DNA of 64,000 bases from Haloflavibacter putidus (GTDB lineage Bacteria; Bacteroidota; Bacteroidia; Flavobacteriales; Flavobacteriaceae), in assembly GCF_006546625.1 (NCBI RefSeq), contig NZ_VIAR01000001.1, positions 372,001-436,000 on the forward strand. The letters are read 5' to 3'. A program made the position numbers and the translations under genes. How positions within the stretch are numbered: position 1 is the stretch's first letter; every line of letters starts with the position of its first letter. The notes under the pieces were generated by a model. It searched no databases. It was not told where the DNA came from and saw nothing but the letters and a program-made list of their open reading frames with translations. Below, one piece after another: positions 7,955-16,219 of the stretch.

Positions 7955-9064
7955 GTGAAGATAAAATTGGTTTTTTTGGTGCTTGGGATGGGTTTGCTCT
8001 TAAACTTGACTTCTTGCCAGGTAGGCAGGTTTATTGTCTATAATTTTGCAGATGTAAAAGACCATAAAAAATTTCCAAAAAGAACCATTAAAGCTCCACA
8101 AACTACTTTTCACTTTACGGAAACGACAAATGCAAAAGTTCCTAAAAAATATAAAAACGACTCTACAGGAGTAGAAATGTCTTTTGAAAAGTATCTAGAA
8201 GAGCAAAATACGCTAGCCTTTCTTATTATTAAAAACGATACAATTCACTACGAAAAATACTTTGACGGGTACAAACAAAATTCTGTTGTACCCTCTTTTT
8301 CAATGGCAAAATCTGTTATTTCTATGCTTATTGGTATTGCCATAGAAGAAAAGTATATTGGTAGTGTAAACGATTCTGTAGGAAAATACGTAGACGATTT
8401 AAAAGATAAGAAACTGCAAAACACCAGGCTAGAAGAATTACTACAAATGACTTCCGGTTTAGATTTCAGCGAAAGCTATTACAGTCCGTTTGCAGATGCT
8501 GCCGCTTTCTATTACGGTAGAAATTTAGATAAAAAATCTAAACGCTTAAAAATAAACCCCAAAGCAGAAAACACTTTTGAATATACCAGCGGTTCTACCC
8601 AATTACTAACTATGGTTTTAGATCGTGCTTTGGGCAAAACAACAGTTTCAGAATATTTACAAGAAAAAATATGGCAACCAATTGGTGCAAAATATAATAC
8701 CAGTTGGAGTTTAGATAAGAAAAACGGCATAGAAAAAGGCTTTTGCTGTCTAAATGCAACAGCTATAGATTATGCCAAATTAGGAAGATTATACCTCAAA
8801 AAAGGAAAATTTCAAGAAAAACAAATAGTACCAAAAGATTGGGTAGAACGCTCAACCAAAATAGATACCAGCAATGGTAGTGCGGCTTATTACCAATATC
8901 AATTTTGGTTACCAACTGCTAATGGCGATTTTCTAATGGATGGTTTTTTAGGGCAATATGTCTATGTAAATCCAGAAAAAGAATTAATTATTGTACGTTT
9001 GGGTAAAAAAGAAGGCGATGTAGATTGGTGGAAGGTTTTTCCTTACTTAGCCAGTAAATATTAA
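7955..9064 (+). CDS. Serine hydrolase lipoprotein, beta-lactamase/class C family
   Basis: 369 residues from a GTG start at 7955, chosen because it supplies the Lys-rich head (KIK) of the lipoprotein signal peptide; an ATG at 7988 would leave a signal with no positive charge. The lipobox is LTSC at 18-21. The catalytic SxxK is SMAK (116-119) and the second motif is YTS (210-212). These place it in the beta-lactamase-related family (penicillin-binding-like esterases and peptidases), anchored in the envelope. True beta-lactamase activity cannot be claimed. It starts 12 bases after rnr and may be co-transcribed with it. Confidence 0.85.
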   Translation: MKIKLVFLVLGMGLLLNLTSCQVGRFIVYNFADVKDHKKFPKRTIKAPQTTFHFTETTNAKVPKKYKNDSTGVEMSFEKYLEEQNTLAFLIIKNDTIHYEKYFDGYKQNSVVPSFSMAKSVISMLIGIAIEEKYIGSVNDSVGKYVDDLKDKKLQNTRLEELLQMTSGLDFSESYYSPFADAAAFYYGRNLDKKSKRLKINPKAENTFEYTSGSTQLLTMVLDRALGKTTVSEYLQEKIWQPIGAKYNTSWSLDKKNGIEKGFCCLNATAIDYAKLGRLYLKKGKFQEKQIVPKDWVERSTKIDTSNGSAAYYQYQFWLPTANGDFLMDGFLGQYVYVNPEKELIIVRLGKKEGDVDWWKVFPYLASKY

Positions 9065-9074
9065 ATAATTAACA

Positions 9075-9752
9075 ATGAAAAATATACTTGGTTTATTACT
9101 CCTTTTTAGTTGCACTTTTGCAGTAAATGCGCAAAACGTAGAGTTTTTTATAGATAAAGACTTTACGGAAATCAAACTCTACAGCAAAATAGAAGCTACG
9201 TTAATAAAGAGCGACCAAAACAAGGTTGTAGCACAAAATATAGCAAAAGAAGACTTAAGCGTAAAGGTAAAAGATGGTACTTTACGGATTAAATCCGGCT
9301 TATCTGAAATTTTTGAAGACGATATAATTCAAATTAAAATTTATTATACCGGCGCAAAGCTTTTAGATGTAAACGAAGGTTCTGTTATAGAAGTGCAAGA
9401 TAAAATAGTACAACCAGAACTTACTTTATCTGCTCAAGAAGGTGCACAAATTATCACGCAATTAGAAGTAGAAAAATTAATTATTAAGGTGTATAGTGGC
9501 GGCCGTATATTAGCCAAAGGTACTGCCAAGCAACAAGAAGTAGCCGTAAAAGCCGGCGGTAGTTATGAAGCCAAAAAATTAGAAAGTATAACCACGCAAG
9601 TTAAAGTAAGTGCCGGCGGTAGTGCAGATGTTTTTGCCAGTAAATCTTGCGATGCTAAAGTAACCGCAGGCGGTACAATTTATATTTATGGCAATCCTTC
9701 TACTTTAAAACAAAAAACTACCTTTGGCGGAACGATTATCAGCAAAAATTAA
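9075..9752 (+). CDS. Secreted head GIN domain (DUF2807) protein
   Basis: 225 residues with a cleavable signal peptide (MKNILGLLLLFSCTFAVNAQ). The mature part is a right-handed beta-helix-like repeat typical of DUF2807/GIN proteins: short strands in which Gly-Gly turns recur (SGGRI, AGGSYE, AGGSAD, AGGTIYIYG). Such proteins are abundant in Bacteroidota and are thought to be exported, but their role is unknown. It lies 10 bases after the serine hydrolase and 38 bases before the LysE gene. Confidence 0.85.
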   Translation: MKNILGLLLLFSCTFAVNAQNVEFFIDKDFTEIKLYSKIEATLIKSDQNKVVAQNIAKEDLSVKVKDGTLRIKSGLSEIFEDDIIQIKIYYTGAKLLDVNEGSVIEVQDKIVQPELTLSAQEGAQIITQLEVEKLIIKVYSGGRILAKGTAKQQEVAVKAGGSYEAKKLESITTQVKVSAGGSADVFASKSCDAKVTAGGTIYIYGNPSTLKQKTTFGGTIISKN

Positions 9753-9790
9753 AAACGCAATAACGTTTAGGTTTAAAAAGATATAATTTA

Positions 9791-10480
9791 ATGTTTCAAG
9801 ATATACTCTCGGCCATACCCTTGGGATTTTTCTTGGCTTTTTTATTAGGCCCGGTTTTTTTTGTATTGTTAGAAACCGCTGCCATAAAAGGTTTTAGAGC
9901 TGCTGTTTTTTTTGATGTTGGCGTTATCCTATCAGATGTGGTATTTTTATCTATTGCTTATTTTAGTACCAGTAAACTATTAAACAGTATTAAAGACGAT
10001 CCGGCTTTGTTTGTCTTTGGCGGTTGTATTTTAGCCACTTACGGCATTATAACTTTTGTAAAAGAGAAAAAAATAGTTCCTAATCCAGAAGATACAGAAC
10101 TTAGAAAACTCAAAAAAAGCGATTTTATAGGGCTTATAGTAAAAGGCTTTTTACTGAATTTTGTTAATATAGGTGTTTTGGGTTTTTGGCTGGGTTTAAT
10201 TATAGTTTTTGGCCCCACGATGAATATGGATCCAGAGCGTCTTTTGGTATTTTTTATGACTGTGATAGGAACCTATTTTGTTCTAGATTTACTAAAAATA
10301 CTCTTAGCAAAAAAGCTTAACCATAAATTAACCCCCATTCGTATTTACCGTATTAAAAGAGGTATAAGCATTGCGATTATGGTCTTTGGTGCAATTTTAA
10401 TAAGCAGAGGCTTGTTTCCGTCAGAGCTAGAGCAAGTAGAAAACCAGGTAGAAACCATTCTACCAAACGGTAAGAAATAA
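9791..10480 (+). CDS. LysE/RhtB family amino-acid exporter
   Basis: 229 residues with about six hydrophobic segments. The start FLLGPVFFVLLETAAIKGFRAAVFFDVGVILSD matches the LysE pattern (GPxxxxV..... G ... G...G). LysE proteins export basic or neutral amino acids or related solutes. The specificity is unknown. A strong bidirectional terminator begins directly at the stop codon. Confidence 0.85.
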   Translation: MFQDILSAIPLGFFLAFLLGPVFFVLLETAAIKGFRAAVFFDVGVILSDVVFLSIAYFSTSKLLNSIKDDPALFVFGGCILATYGIITFVKEKKIVPNPEDTELRKLKKSDFIGLIVKGFLLNFVNIGVLGFWLGLIIVFGPTMNMDPERLLVFFMTVIGTYFVLDLLKILLAKKLNHKLTPIRIYRIKRGISIAIMVFGAILISRGLFPSELEQVENQVETILPNGKK

Positions 10481-10508
10481 AAAAATCTCTTAAAAATAAG
10501 AGATTTTT
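10481..10508. terminator. Bidirectional intrinsic terminator
   Basis: A 12-base-pair stem (10481-10492 with 10497-10508) encloses a four-base AAAA loop, with A-tract and T-tract inside and beyond the stem. It serves the LysE gene on the plus strand and the tRNA-Cys transcript on the minus strand. Confidence 0.85.
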
Positions 10509-10512
10509 TTTG

Positions 10513-10583
10513 AGGTGCCGAGCGGATTCGAACCGCTGTAGATGGTGTTGCAGACCACTGCCTAGCCACTCGGCCACGGCACC
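10513..10583 (-). tRNA. tRNA-Cys (anticodon GCA)
   Basis: The minus strand folds as a tRNA of 71 bases. The acceptor arms are GGTGCCG and CGGCACC, followed by discriminator T, as expected for Cys. The anticodon loop reads CTGCAAC with GCA in the centre, and the T-arm is GCGGTTCGAATCCGC. CCA is not encoded. The bidirectional terminator lies directly downstream. Confidence 0.97.
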
Positions 10584-10633
10584 TTTTGTAAGAGGAATGC
10601 AAATGTAATAAATTTTTGCAAATAGCAATAAAA

Positions 10634-10990
10634 TTATCGTTCTTTAGATAGACATATTGTAACGCTTTCTACATCTCCTCCCAAGGGTGGATTTAATTTA
10701 GAGACTTCTACGTCTGCTTTTATAACCTCTTCTTCCTCTTCAAATATTCTATCTAAAATTCGCTGTGCCACATGTTCTAGCAATTTAGAGCGTTTGGCCA
10801 TTTCTTTTTTTACTATTTTATTAAGAGAGACATAATCTATGGTATGCTCTAACTTATCGCTATAAGCAGATTTTTCTAAATAGCCGTATACGGTTAAATT
10901 TACCAAATAATCGCTACCAATTTTTTCTTCTTCTTTCAAGCAACCGTGGTAGGCATAAACCCTAATATTGTTTAAACGTATTTTTTCCAT
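10634..10990 (-). CDS. folB: Dihydroneopterin aldolase
   Basis: 118 residues, full length. FolB splits 7,8-dihydroneopterin to 6-hydroxymethyl-dihydropterin and glycolaldehyde in folate synthesis. The signature VYAYHGCLKEEEKIG sits at 10-24. The pterin-anchoring glutamate and catalytic lysine regions are ESSxx-like HTIDY (48-52) and VSKLNPPL (95-102). It is in a minus-strand pair with the ZIP transporter, 44 bases apart. Confidence 0.93.
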   Translation of the reverse strand: MEKIRLNNIRVYAYHGCLKEEEKIGSDYLVNLTVYGYLEKSAYSDKLEHTIDYVSLNKIVKKEMAKRSKLLEHVAQRILDRIFEEEEEVIKADVEVSKLNPPLGGDVESVTICLSKER

Positions 10991-11034
10991 AACAAATACT
11001 TCTTTTAAGTACTAAGGTAACTTTTTCTACGCGT

Positions 11035-11751
11035 TTAACCAATTAATTTCTCGCCTACAATACCAATTAAAAATCCTAAATTGGCACCTAAGGCCGGCAA
11101 CCAACTTTGTTCTAATTTGGCTTGTGGTGCAATATCTTCAAAAATTAAATATAAAATACCACCACTTGCAAAAAGCATTAAAGAAGAGGTTACTTCTGGT
11201 TGGTCTTGCAAAAAGAAATATCCAATTAACGAGCCCACAATACCACTAAAGCTCAAAGCAAACATAAGCCATAAAGTTTTTTGGTTACTAAAGTTGCTTT
11301 TACGTAAATCTTGGTAAGAGTTAAAGGCTTCGGGTAGGTTTTGTAAACCTATAAAAATAGCCAGCAAAATACCGGTTTTGGTATCTGTGGCAAAAATAGC
11401 TCCCAAGGCAATAGACTCGGGTATAAAATCCATTAACATAGCGAGAAGCTGTGCTATTTGACCGCCTTTTTTTTCTAAAAATCTATCGATAAGAAAAAAG
11501 GTTAACGAGCCCAGAACAAACCAAATTATAACCGGGGCTAAACTTAATTCTTCCATACCTTTAGGCACTAAAACCATGGCTAGGGCAGAAAGTATTATCC
11601 CACCACCAAAGGCGGTTATACTGTGGTTAAAAATGGTACGATGTTTACTTTGTTTAGATTTTTTGGTAAAATAGTGCGCTAAGAATCCGCCTATAATTAC
11701 GGTTATACCAGAAAAACCAGCGTATAATAAAATCTCACCCAATTCACTCAT
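11035..11751 (-). CDS. ZIP family metal transporter
   Basis: 238 residues with about eight hydrophobic segments. The two metal-site helices are recognisable as DFIPESIALGAIF and GLQNLPEAFNSYQD, each with the Pro-Glu of ZIP transporters. The histidines common in zinc-specific ZIPs are replaced here by Asp or Phe in the first and Gln/Asn in the second, so metal preference is uncertain. It probably imports divalent cations at the inner membrane. Confidence 0.8.
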   Translation of the reverse strand: MSELGEILLYAGFSGITVIIGGFLAHYFTKKSKQSKHRTIFNHSITAFGGGIILSALAMVLVPKGMEELSLAPVIIWFVLGSLTFFLIDRFLEKKGGQIAQLLAMLMDFIPESIALGAIFATDTKTGILLAIFIGLQNLPEAFNSYQDLRKSNFSNQKTLWLMFALSFSGIVGSLIGYFFLQDQPEVTSSLMLFASGGILYLIFEDIAPQAKLEQSWLPALGANLGFLIGIVGEKLIG

Positions 11752-11983
11752 AAACTATAATTTTAATGGTTCTACTTTTTAAAAAATTCCGCGAAAGCGA
11801 ACTTGAACACTTATTTTTCTAACTTCTTTTATCTTTAAGTTGGGGTAGGGGTTTAAAATTAAAAATTTTATGCGCGGATGTATATTTATATAACGTTAAA
11901 AATTCTGGTAGTAATAGTCGCTGAAATCTTAAATGGAGTTGGAAAAAACATTTGAAGTATAATTTTACTGAAATAGGTTTTTT

Positions 11984-12011
11984 TTCCGTAAAGAAATCTT
12001 CCGTAAAGAAA
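11984..12011. repeat. Tandem pair of TTCCGTAAAGAAA
   Basis: TTCCGTAAAG occurs at 11984-11993 and 11999-12008, each followed by AAA. Both are exact copies of a word that recurs in five other places between genes or within terminators in this window. Confidence 0.7.
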
Positions 12012-12080
12012 ATTTTACCTTCTTTATACTTTCCGATTATATTTTGAAAATACTTTAAACCTAGCGTTCTACAAGTTTTT

Positions 12081-12097
12081 TATTTTTGATAACTTTG
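12081..12097 (+). promoter_or_regulatory. Overlapping -7 boxes for glnS
   Basis: TATTTTTG (12081-12088) and TAACTTTG (12090-12097) both match TAnnTTTG and lie 20-36 bases before the glnS ATG. Neither has a clear -33 TTTG at the ideal distance. The second would give a leader of about 10 bases. Confidence 0.45.
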
Positions 12098-12116
12098 TTG
12101 CTTATACCTTGTACTT

Positions 12117-13790
12117 ATGACAGAGCAAAAAAAATCGCTTAATTTTATTGAGCAAATTATAGAAGAAGACCTAAAAAACGATTATAAAAAAGAAGATTTA
12201 AAGTTTAGATTTCCGCCGGAACCCAATGGCTATTTGCATATTGGGCACGCATCTTCGATAAATCTTAATTTTGGTTTAGGATTAAAATACAATGCGCCGG
12301 TAAATTTGCGTTTTGACGATACCAATCCTATAAAAGAAGAACAAGAATATGTAGATTCTATAAAACGCGATGTAGAGTGGTTGGGTTTTAAATGGGAAAA
12401 AGAATGTTATGCTTCAGATTATTTTCAGCAGTTGTACGATTGGGCGGTAAAGCTTATTAAAGATGGCAATGCGTATGTAGACAGCCAAACATCTGACGAG
12501 ATTGCGCAACAAAAAGGAACGCCTACAGAACCGGGAAAAGAAAGTCCGTACAGAAATCGTAGCGTAGAAGAGAATTTAGAACTTTTTGAAGCCATGAAAA
12601 ATGGCGAAACCAAAGAAAAAGCGCACGTTTTACGTGCGAAAATAGATATGGCTGCCGGCAATATGCTTATGCGCGATCCGGTTATGTACAGAACTTTGCA
12701 CCAAACACACCATCGCACAAAAGATAATTGGAAAATTTACCCAATGTACGATTGGGCACACGGCGAAAGCGATTTTATAGAAAGTATTTCGCACTCGTTT
12801 TGTACTTTAGAATTTTTACCGCACCGCGAATTGTATAACTGGTTTTTAGAAAAAATTAAGCAACCCGGCGATTTTTTACCGAAGCAACGTGAGTTTGCAA
12901 GACGTAATTTAAGCCATACGGTGGTAAGCAAGCGCAAATTGGCACAATTGGTAGAAAAAAATGTGGTAGAAAGCTGGGACGATCCCAGAATGCCAACTAT
13001 TTCTGGCTTACGCCGAAGAGGTTACACACCGCAATCTATAAGAAAATTTGCCGAATCTATTGGTGTTGGTAAGCGCGAAAATATGATAGACATGTCGCAT
13101 TTAGAATTTTGCGCCAGAGAAGATCTGAATAAAACCGCGCCGCGGGTAATGGGTGTTTTAAATCCGCTTAAAGTGGTAATTACCAATTATGAGCAAGAAG
13201 AAGAGTGGTTAGAGGCAGAAAATAATCCCGAAGACGAAACTGCTGGAAGCCGTGAATTACCTTTTTCTAAAGAGATTTATATAGAGCAAGAAGACTTTAG
13301 GGAAGAGGCAAACCGCAAATTTTTCCGTTTGAAGTTAGGGAAAGAAGTGCGGTTAAAAAATGCTTACATTATAAAAGCTAACGATTGTGTAAAGGACGAT
13401 GATGGTAATGTAATAGAAGTTCATTGTACATACGACCCAAAAAGCAAAAGCGGTAGCGATTTTGAAGAAGCAAAACGCAAAGTAAAAGGCACGTTGCATT
13501 GGGTATCTATAAAACACGCTTTACCGGTACAAGTTAACGAGTACGACCGTTTATTTACGGTAGAAGATCCAACTGCAGATAAAGAAAAAGAGTATTTAGA
13601 ATTTGTAAACCCAAACTCGTTAAATGTTACTACCGGTTTTGTAGAACCGAGTTTAAAAAGTGCTAAAACCTTAGATCGTTTTCAGTTTCAACGTATTGGT
13701 TATTTTTGCGTAGATAAGAAGAGTAGTGCAGAAAAATTGGTTTTTAATAAAACAGTAAGCTTGCGCGATTCTTGGGCTAAGAAAAAATAA
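12117..13790 (+). CDS. glnS: Glutaminyl-tRNA synthetase
   Basis: 557 residues, class I synthetase. PPEPNGYLHIGHASS (33-47) contains the HIGH motif preceded by the PEPNG element that marks GlnRS and non-discriminating GluRS. VVSKRKL near 271-277 is the KMSKS loop. The C-terminal beta-barrel anticodon domain covers about residues 350-555. Because a separate gltX is present in the window, this is the glutamine enzyme. It is a single gene on the plus strand. Confidence 0.95.
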   Translation: MTEQKKSLNFIEQIIEEDLKNDYKKEDLKFRFPPEPNGYLHIGHASSINLNFGLGLKYNAPVNLRFDDTNPIKEEQEYVDSIKRDVEWLGFKWEKECYASDYFQQLYDWAVKLIKDGNAYVDSQTSDEIAQQKGTPTEPGKESPYRNRSVEENLELFEAMKNGETKEKAHVLRAKIDMAAGNMLMRDPVMYRTLHQTHHRTKDNWKIYPMYDWAHGESDFIESISHSFCTLEFLPHRELYNWFLEKIKQPGDFLPKQREFARRNLSHTVVSKRKLAQLVEKNVVESWDDPRMPTISGLRRRGYTPQSIRKFAESIGVGKRENMIDMSHLEFCAREDLNKTAPRVMGVLNPLKVVITNYEQEEEWLEAENNPEDETAGSRELPFSKEIYIEQEDFREEANRKFFRLKLGKEVRLKNAYIIKANDCVKDDDGNVIEVHCTYDPKSKSGSDFEEAKRKVKGTLHWVSIKHALPVQVNEYDRLFTVEDPTADKEKEYLEFVNPNSLNVTTGFVEPSLKSAKTLDRFQFQRIGYFCVDKKSSAEKLVFNKTVSLRDSWAKKK

Positions 13791-13859
13791 TTAAGAATAT
13801 TTTAGCATAGGTATTTAAGATATTAACCGGTTATTAACAGCAAGAATACGAATGTTTTG

Positions 13860-13867
13860 TACTTTTG
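13860..13867 (+). promoter_or_regulatory. -7 box for the YtxH-holin operon
   Basis: TACTTTTG is a perfect TAnnTTTG 34 bases before the ATG of the YtxH gene. The -33 region has no clean TTTG. It follows the 3' region of glnS, where the imperfect palindrome TTAACCGGTTAT lies. Confidence 0.5.
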
Positions 13868-13901
13868 AGACAAATATATGTTAACTTAACAAACAATAAC
13901 C

Positions 13902-14273
13902 ATGGCAAATTCAGGAAATACTTTCTTAGCATTGATAACCGGAGCAGCAATAGGCGCGGGAATAGGTATGCTATATGCACCAGATTCTGGTGTAAAAACA
14001 CGTAAAAAACTTAATAAAGAAGCAAAAAAAGCAAAGGGTAGGTTTGATAAACAAATGAAGGAAACAACTTCACAACTAAGCGATACTGCTCAAAAGGCAA
14101 AGGTGAATTTTGAAACACGTTTAGAAGAAACCTTATCTTCTGCAAGTTATAAAGCAGACGATATTTTAAAGTCAATGGAGAGTAAATTGGAAGAGTTGCG
14201 TGAAAAAAATGCACGTTTACAAAAAGAAGTCCAAAAAGAAGAGGCTAAAACCAAAGGCAAAAAATTAGCATAA
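13902..14273 (+). CDS. YtxH domain-containing protein
   Basis: 123 residues. The N-terminal glycine-rich hydrophobic helix LITGAAIGAGIGMLYAPDSG followed by KTRKKL is the YtxH (gas-vesicle-like) signature. The rest is a charged amphipathic helix with coiled-coil character. Such proteins are often stress-induced and membrane-associated, but no biochemical role is proven. First of three short envelope genes in an operon; the next starts 6 bases later. Confidence 0.85.
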   Translation: MANSGNTFLALITGAAIGAGIGMLYAPDSGVKTRKKLNKEAKKAKGRFDKQMKETTSQLSDTAQKAKVNFETRLEETLSSASYKADDILKSMESKLEELREKNARLQKEVQKEEAKTKGKKLA

Positions 14274-14279
14274 AACTTT

Positions 14280-14711
14280 ATGGGTCTTTCCAATCTAACC
14301 AACCACATTAACGACCTTAATGAAAATATTCAAGCATACGTGCAAAGTATGCTTGAATATTATAAGTTGGATGCTTTTAAGAAAATTACAAAATTTTCTT
14401 CTGCTTTAATTAAGATTTTATTAATGGGTAGTCTTTTCTTTATGTTTCTGGCCTTTATATCTGTAGCCGGCGCATTTCTTATTGGTAACGCAATAGGAAG
14501 TTATACGTTAGGTTTTTTGATTATGGGAGGTATTTATTTCTTACTTTTCTTATTTATTTTACTTTTCGGAAGGCCTTTGATAGACAAAATTATACTCGAA
14601 AAAGTTTCGGCCTTATATTTTACATCAGATCAGCAAGAAGAAGTTTTAGATAAGACCTTAGAAAATCAGACCGTTAATAACCAAGAAAAACCGGACGATG
14701 AAAACTTATAA
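14280..14711 (+). CDS. Phage-holin-like superfamily membrane protein (DUF1469 type)
   Basis: 143 residues. Two adjacent long hydrophobic helices lie at about 38-65 and 72-98 with the glycine-rich turn GAFLIGNAIGSYTLGFLIMGG between them, as in Phage_holin_3_6/DUF1469 proteins. These are not phage genes in this setting; they travel with YtxH genes in Bacteroidota. The C-terminus is acidic. It overlaps the following gene by 14 bases. Confidence 0.7.
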   Translation: MGLSNLTNHINDLNENIQAYVQSMLEYYKLDAFKKITKFSSALIKILLMGSLFFMFLAFISVAGAFLIGNAIGSYTLGFLIMGGIYFLLFLFILLFGRPLIDKIILEKVSALYFTSDQQEEVLDKTLENQTVNNQEKPDDENL

Positions 14712-14937
14712 ATCTTATCACGAAGTAAACCACGACCTTAAAATTTTACGTTTGCAAACGCAAATAGATAAGGAAAAAATTAAACTTAGCATCAATGATG
14801 TAAAAGAAGACTTATCGCCTATAAATATTGCAACCAACGTAGCGGTTTCTATTGCAAAAAAAGCTTTAATATTAAAAGCAGTAAATAAAATTTTAGGTAT
14901 TCAGAAGGCTAAAATTGTAGGTAAAACCCGAAGCTAA
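14698..14937 (+). CDS. Small charged protein of the YtxH operon
   Basis: 79 residues. It starts MKTYKSYHEVNHDLKILRLQ and has a helical charged N-half, then a moderately hydrophobic segment NIATNVAVSIAKKALIL. It resembles small flavobacterial proteins (possibly the family called DUF6327) that follow YtxH and holin-like genes, but I am not certain of the family. The start overlaps the previous gene by 14 bases, indicating translational coupling. Confidence 0.7.
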   Translation: MKTYKSYHEVNHDLKILRLQTQIDKEKIKLSINDVKEDLSPINIATNVAVSIAKKALILKAVNKILGIQKAKIVGKTRS

Positions 14938-14950
14938 TTTTAGCTTTTTA
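14931..14950 (+). terminator. Intrinsic terminator of the YtxH operon
   Basis: AAGCTA (14931-14936) pairs with TAGCTT (14941-14946) around an ATTT loop, followed by TTT and AT-rich sequence. The stem overlaps the stop codon of the last gene. Confidence 0.6.
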
Positions 14951-14954
14951 AATT

Positions 14955-15974
14955 TTATTGGTCTTTATTTTCATCATACAAATTGTCATTATCTTCTTGC
15001 TCGTTTCTGTTATCTTTTAATTTTTTCTTGGCTTTATCTTTTCTATTTACAATGCCTTTAGCTTTGTTTTGTTCTTTCATTTTTTCGCCAATTTGGTTAG
15101 ATGCGGTAAAAGAAGCAATCATATTATTTAGCATATCGCTTCCGGCTTGAGGCGAGTTTGGTAATAAAATCAAATTAGTATCGGTTTCTTCACCAATAGA
15201 TTGTAGCGTATCGTAATGCTGGGTAACCACAATAAGCGCAGATGCTTCTTGCGAGTTTATACCTACGTTGTTTAAAACATCTACAGATTCTTCTAAACCA
15301 CGCGCAATTTCACGACGCTGATCCGCAATTCCTTGCCCTTGAAGGCGTTTACTCTCTGCTTCGGCTCTAGCCTTTGCAACTATCTTAATTCGCTCTGCTT
15401 CGGCTTCGTATTCGGCTGCAACTTTTTCTCTTTCAGAAGCATTAATGCGGTTCATAGCAGCTTTTACCTGTACATCTGGGTCAATATCTGTTACCAGGGT
15501 TTTAATAATATCATAGCCGTAATCTATCATTGCATCGTTTAGTTCTGCTTTAACGGCATTGGCAATATCGTCTTTGCGCTCAAAAACACTGTCTAATTTC
15601 ATTTTAGGTACTTCTGCTCTCACTACATCAAAAACGTAGGAAGTGATTTGGTCTTGCGGACTTTCTAATTTATAAAAAGCATCGTAAACGTTATCGCGTA
15701 ATACTTGAAATTGCACCGAGATTTTTAAACGCACAAAAACATCGTCTTTGGTCTTGGTTTCTACCAAAACATCTAACTGCTGAATACGTAAATTTATACG
15801 GCCGGCAATTTTATCTACCAATGGTATCTTTAACTGTAAGCCAGACCTTCTAATGCTTAAAAATTTACCAAAGCGTTCTACAACGGCTGCGGTTTGTTGT
15901 CTTACAGTAAAAATTCCGCTAATTAAAATAATTAATCCCAGTAAGACGATAAAGCCTAATAAAAACATTCCCAT
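14955..15974 (-). CDS. SPFH/band 7 (stomatin-like, QmcA-type) membrane protein
   Basis: 339 residues. One N-terminal membrane helix (about 3-22) is followed by the band-7 domain (RFGKFLSIRRSGLQLKIPLVD, then RIQQLDVLVETKTKDDVFV). A long Ala/Glu-rich coiled coil comes next (REKVAAEYEAEAERIKIVAK), and the tail is highly charged and Lys-rich. Such proteins form oligomeric membrane rings and organise microdomains or proteases. No NfeD partner is next to it. The C-terminal 40 residues are low complexity. Confidence 0.88.
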   Translation of the reverse strand: MGMFLLGFIVLLGLIILISGIFTVRQQTAAVVERFGKFLSIRRSGLQLKIPLVDKIAGRINLRIQQLDVLVETKTKDDVFVRLKISVQFQVLRDNVYDAFYKLESPQDQITSYVFDVVRAEVPKMKLDSVFERKDDIANAVKAELNDAMIDYGYDIIKTLVTDIDPDVQVKAAMNRINASEREKVAAEYEAEAERIKIVAKARAEAESKRLQGQGIADQRREIARGLEESVDVLNNVGINSQEASALIVVTQHYDTLQSIGEETDTNLILLPNSPQAGSDMLNNMIASFTASNQIGEKMKEQNKAKGIVNRKDKAKKKLKDNRNEQEDNDNLYDENKDQ

Positions 15975-16164
15975 AATAGTATAGTTTAAAAACGTGGTAA
16001 GATACTTAAATTTTTATTAGCGAAAGCGCAAATATTTTTGCTTTATAAAGTGTTTAAAGAGTTTTTAAAACCTTATTCGAGCAAGATTCCTTCCGTAAAC
16101 AAATGCAATAAAAGAATTTTAAAAGCTCTTTTTTACGAACTTCCATTCCGCGTAAAGCAATAAA

Positions 16165-16192
16165 AAAACCGCTTTTATATAAAAACGGTTTT
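16165..16192 (-). terminator. Intrinsic terminator of gltX
   Basis: AAAACCG (16165-16171) pairs with CGGTTTT (16186-16192), and inner A/T bases extend the stem. On the minus strand the hairpin is followed by TTTTTTTATT. It starts 28 bases beyond the gltX stop. Confidence 0.75.
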
Positions 16193-16219
16193 AAATTCTG
16201 TCAAATGAATAAATTTTTT

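Larger units (their letters stand above)
11752..12116. other. Intergenic region between the ZIP gene and glnS with tandem TTCCGTAAAGAAA
   Basis: 365 bases without a credible ORF. It holds two copies of TTCCGTAAAGAAA with a 15-base period (starting at 11984 and 11999) and the glnS promoter words near its right end. I found no RNA gene or riboswitch-like fold. Confidence 0.5.

Noticed and set aside
10345-10628. Minus-strand ORFs crossing the tRNA gene
   Set aside because: They run through tRNA-Cys and the bidirectional terminator and cannot be real proteins.
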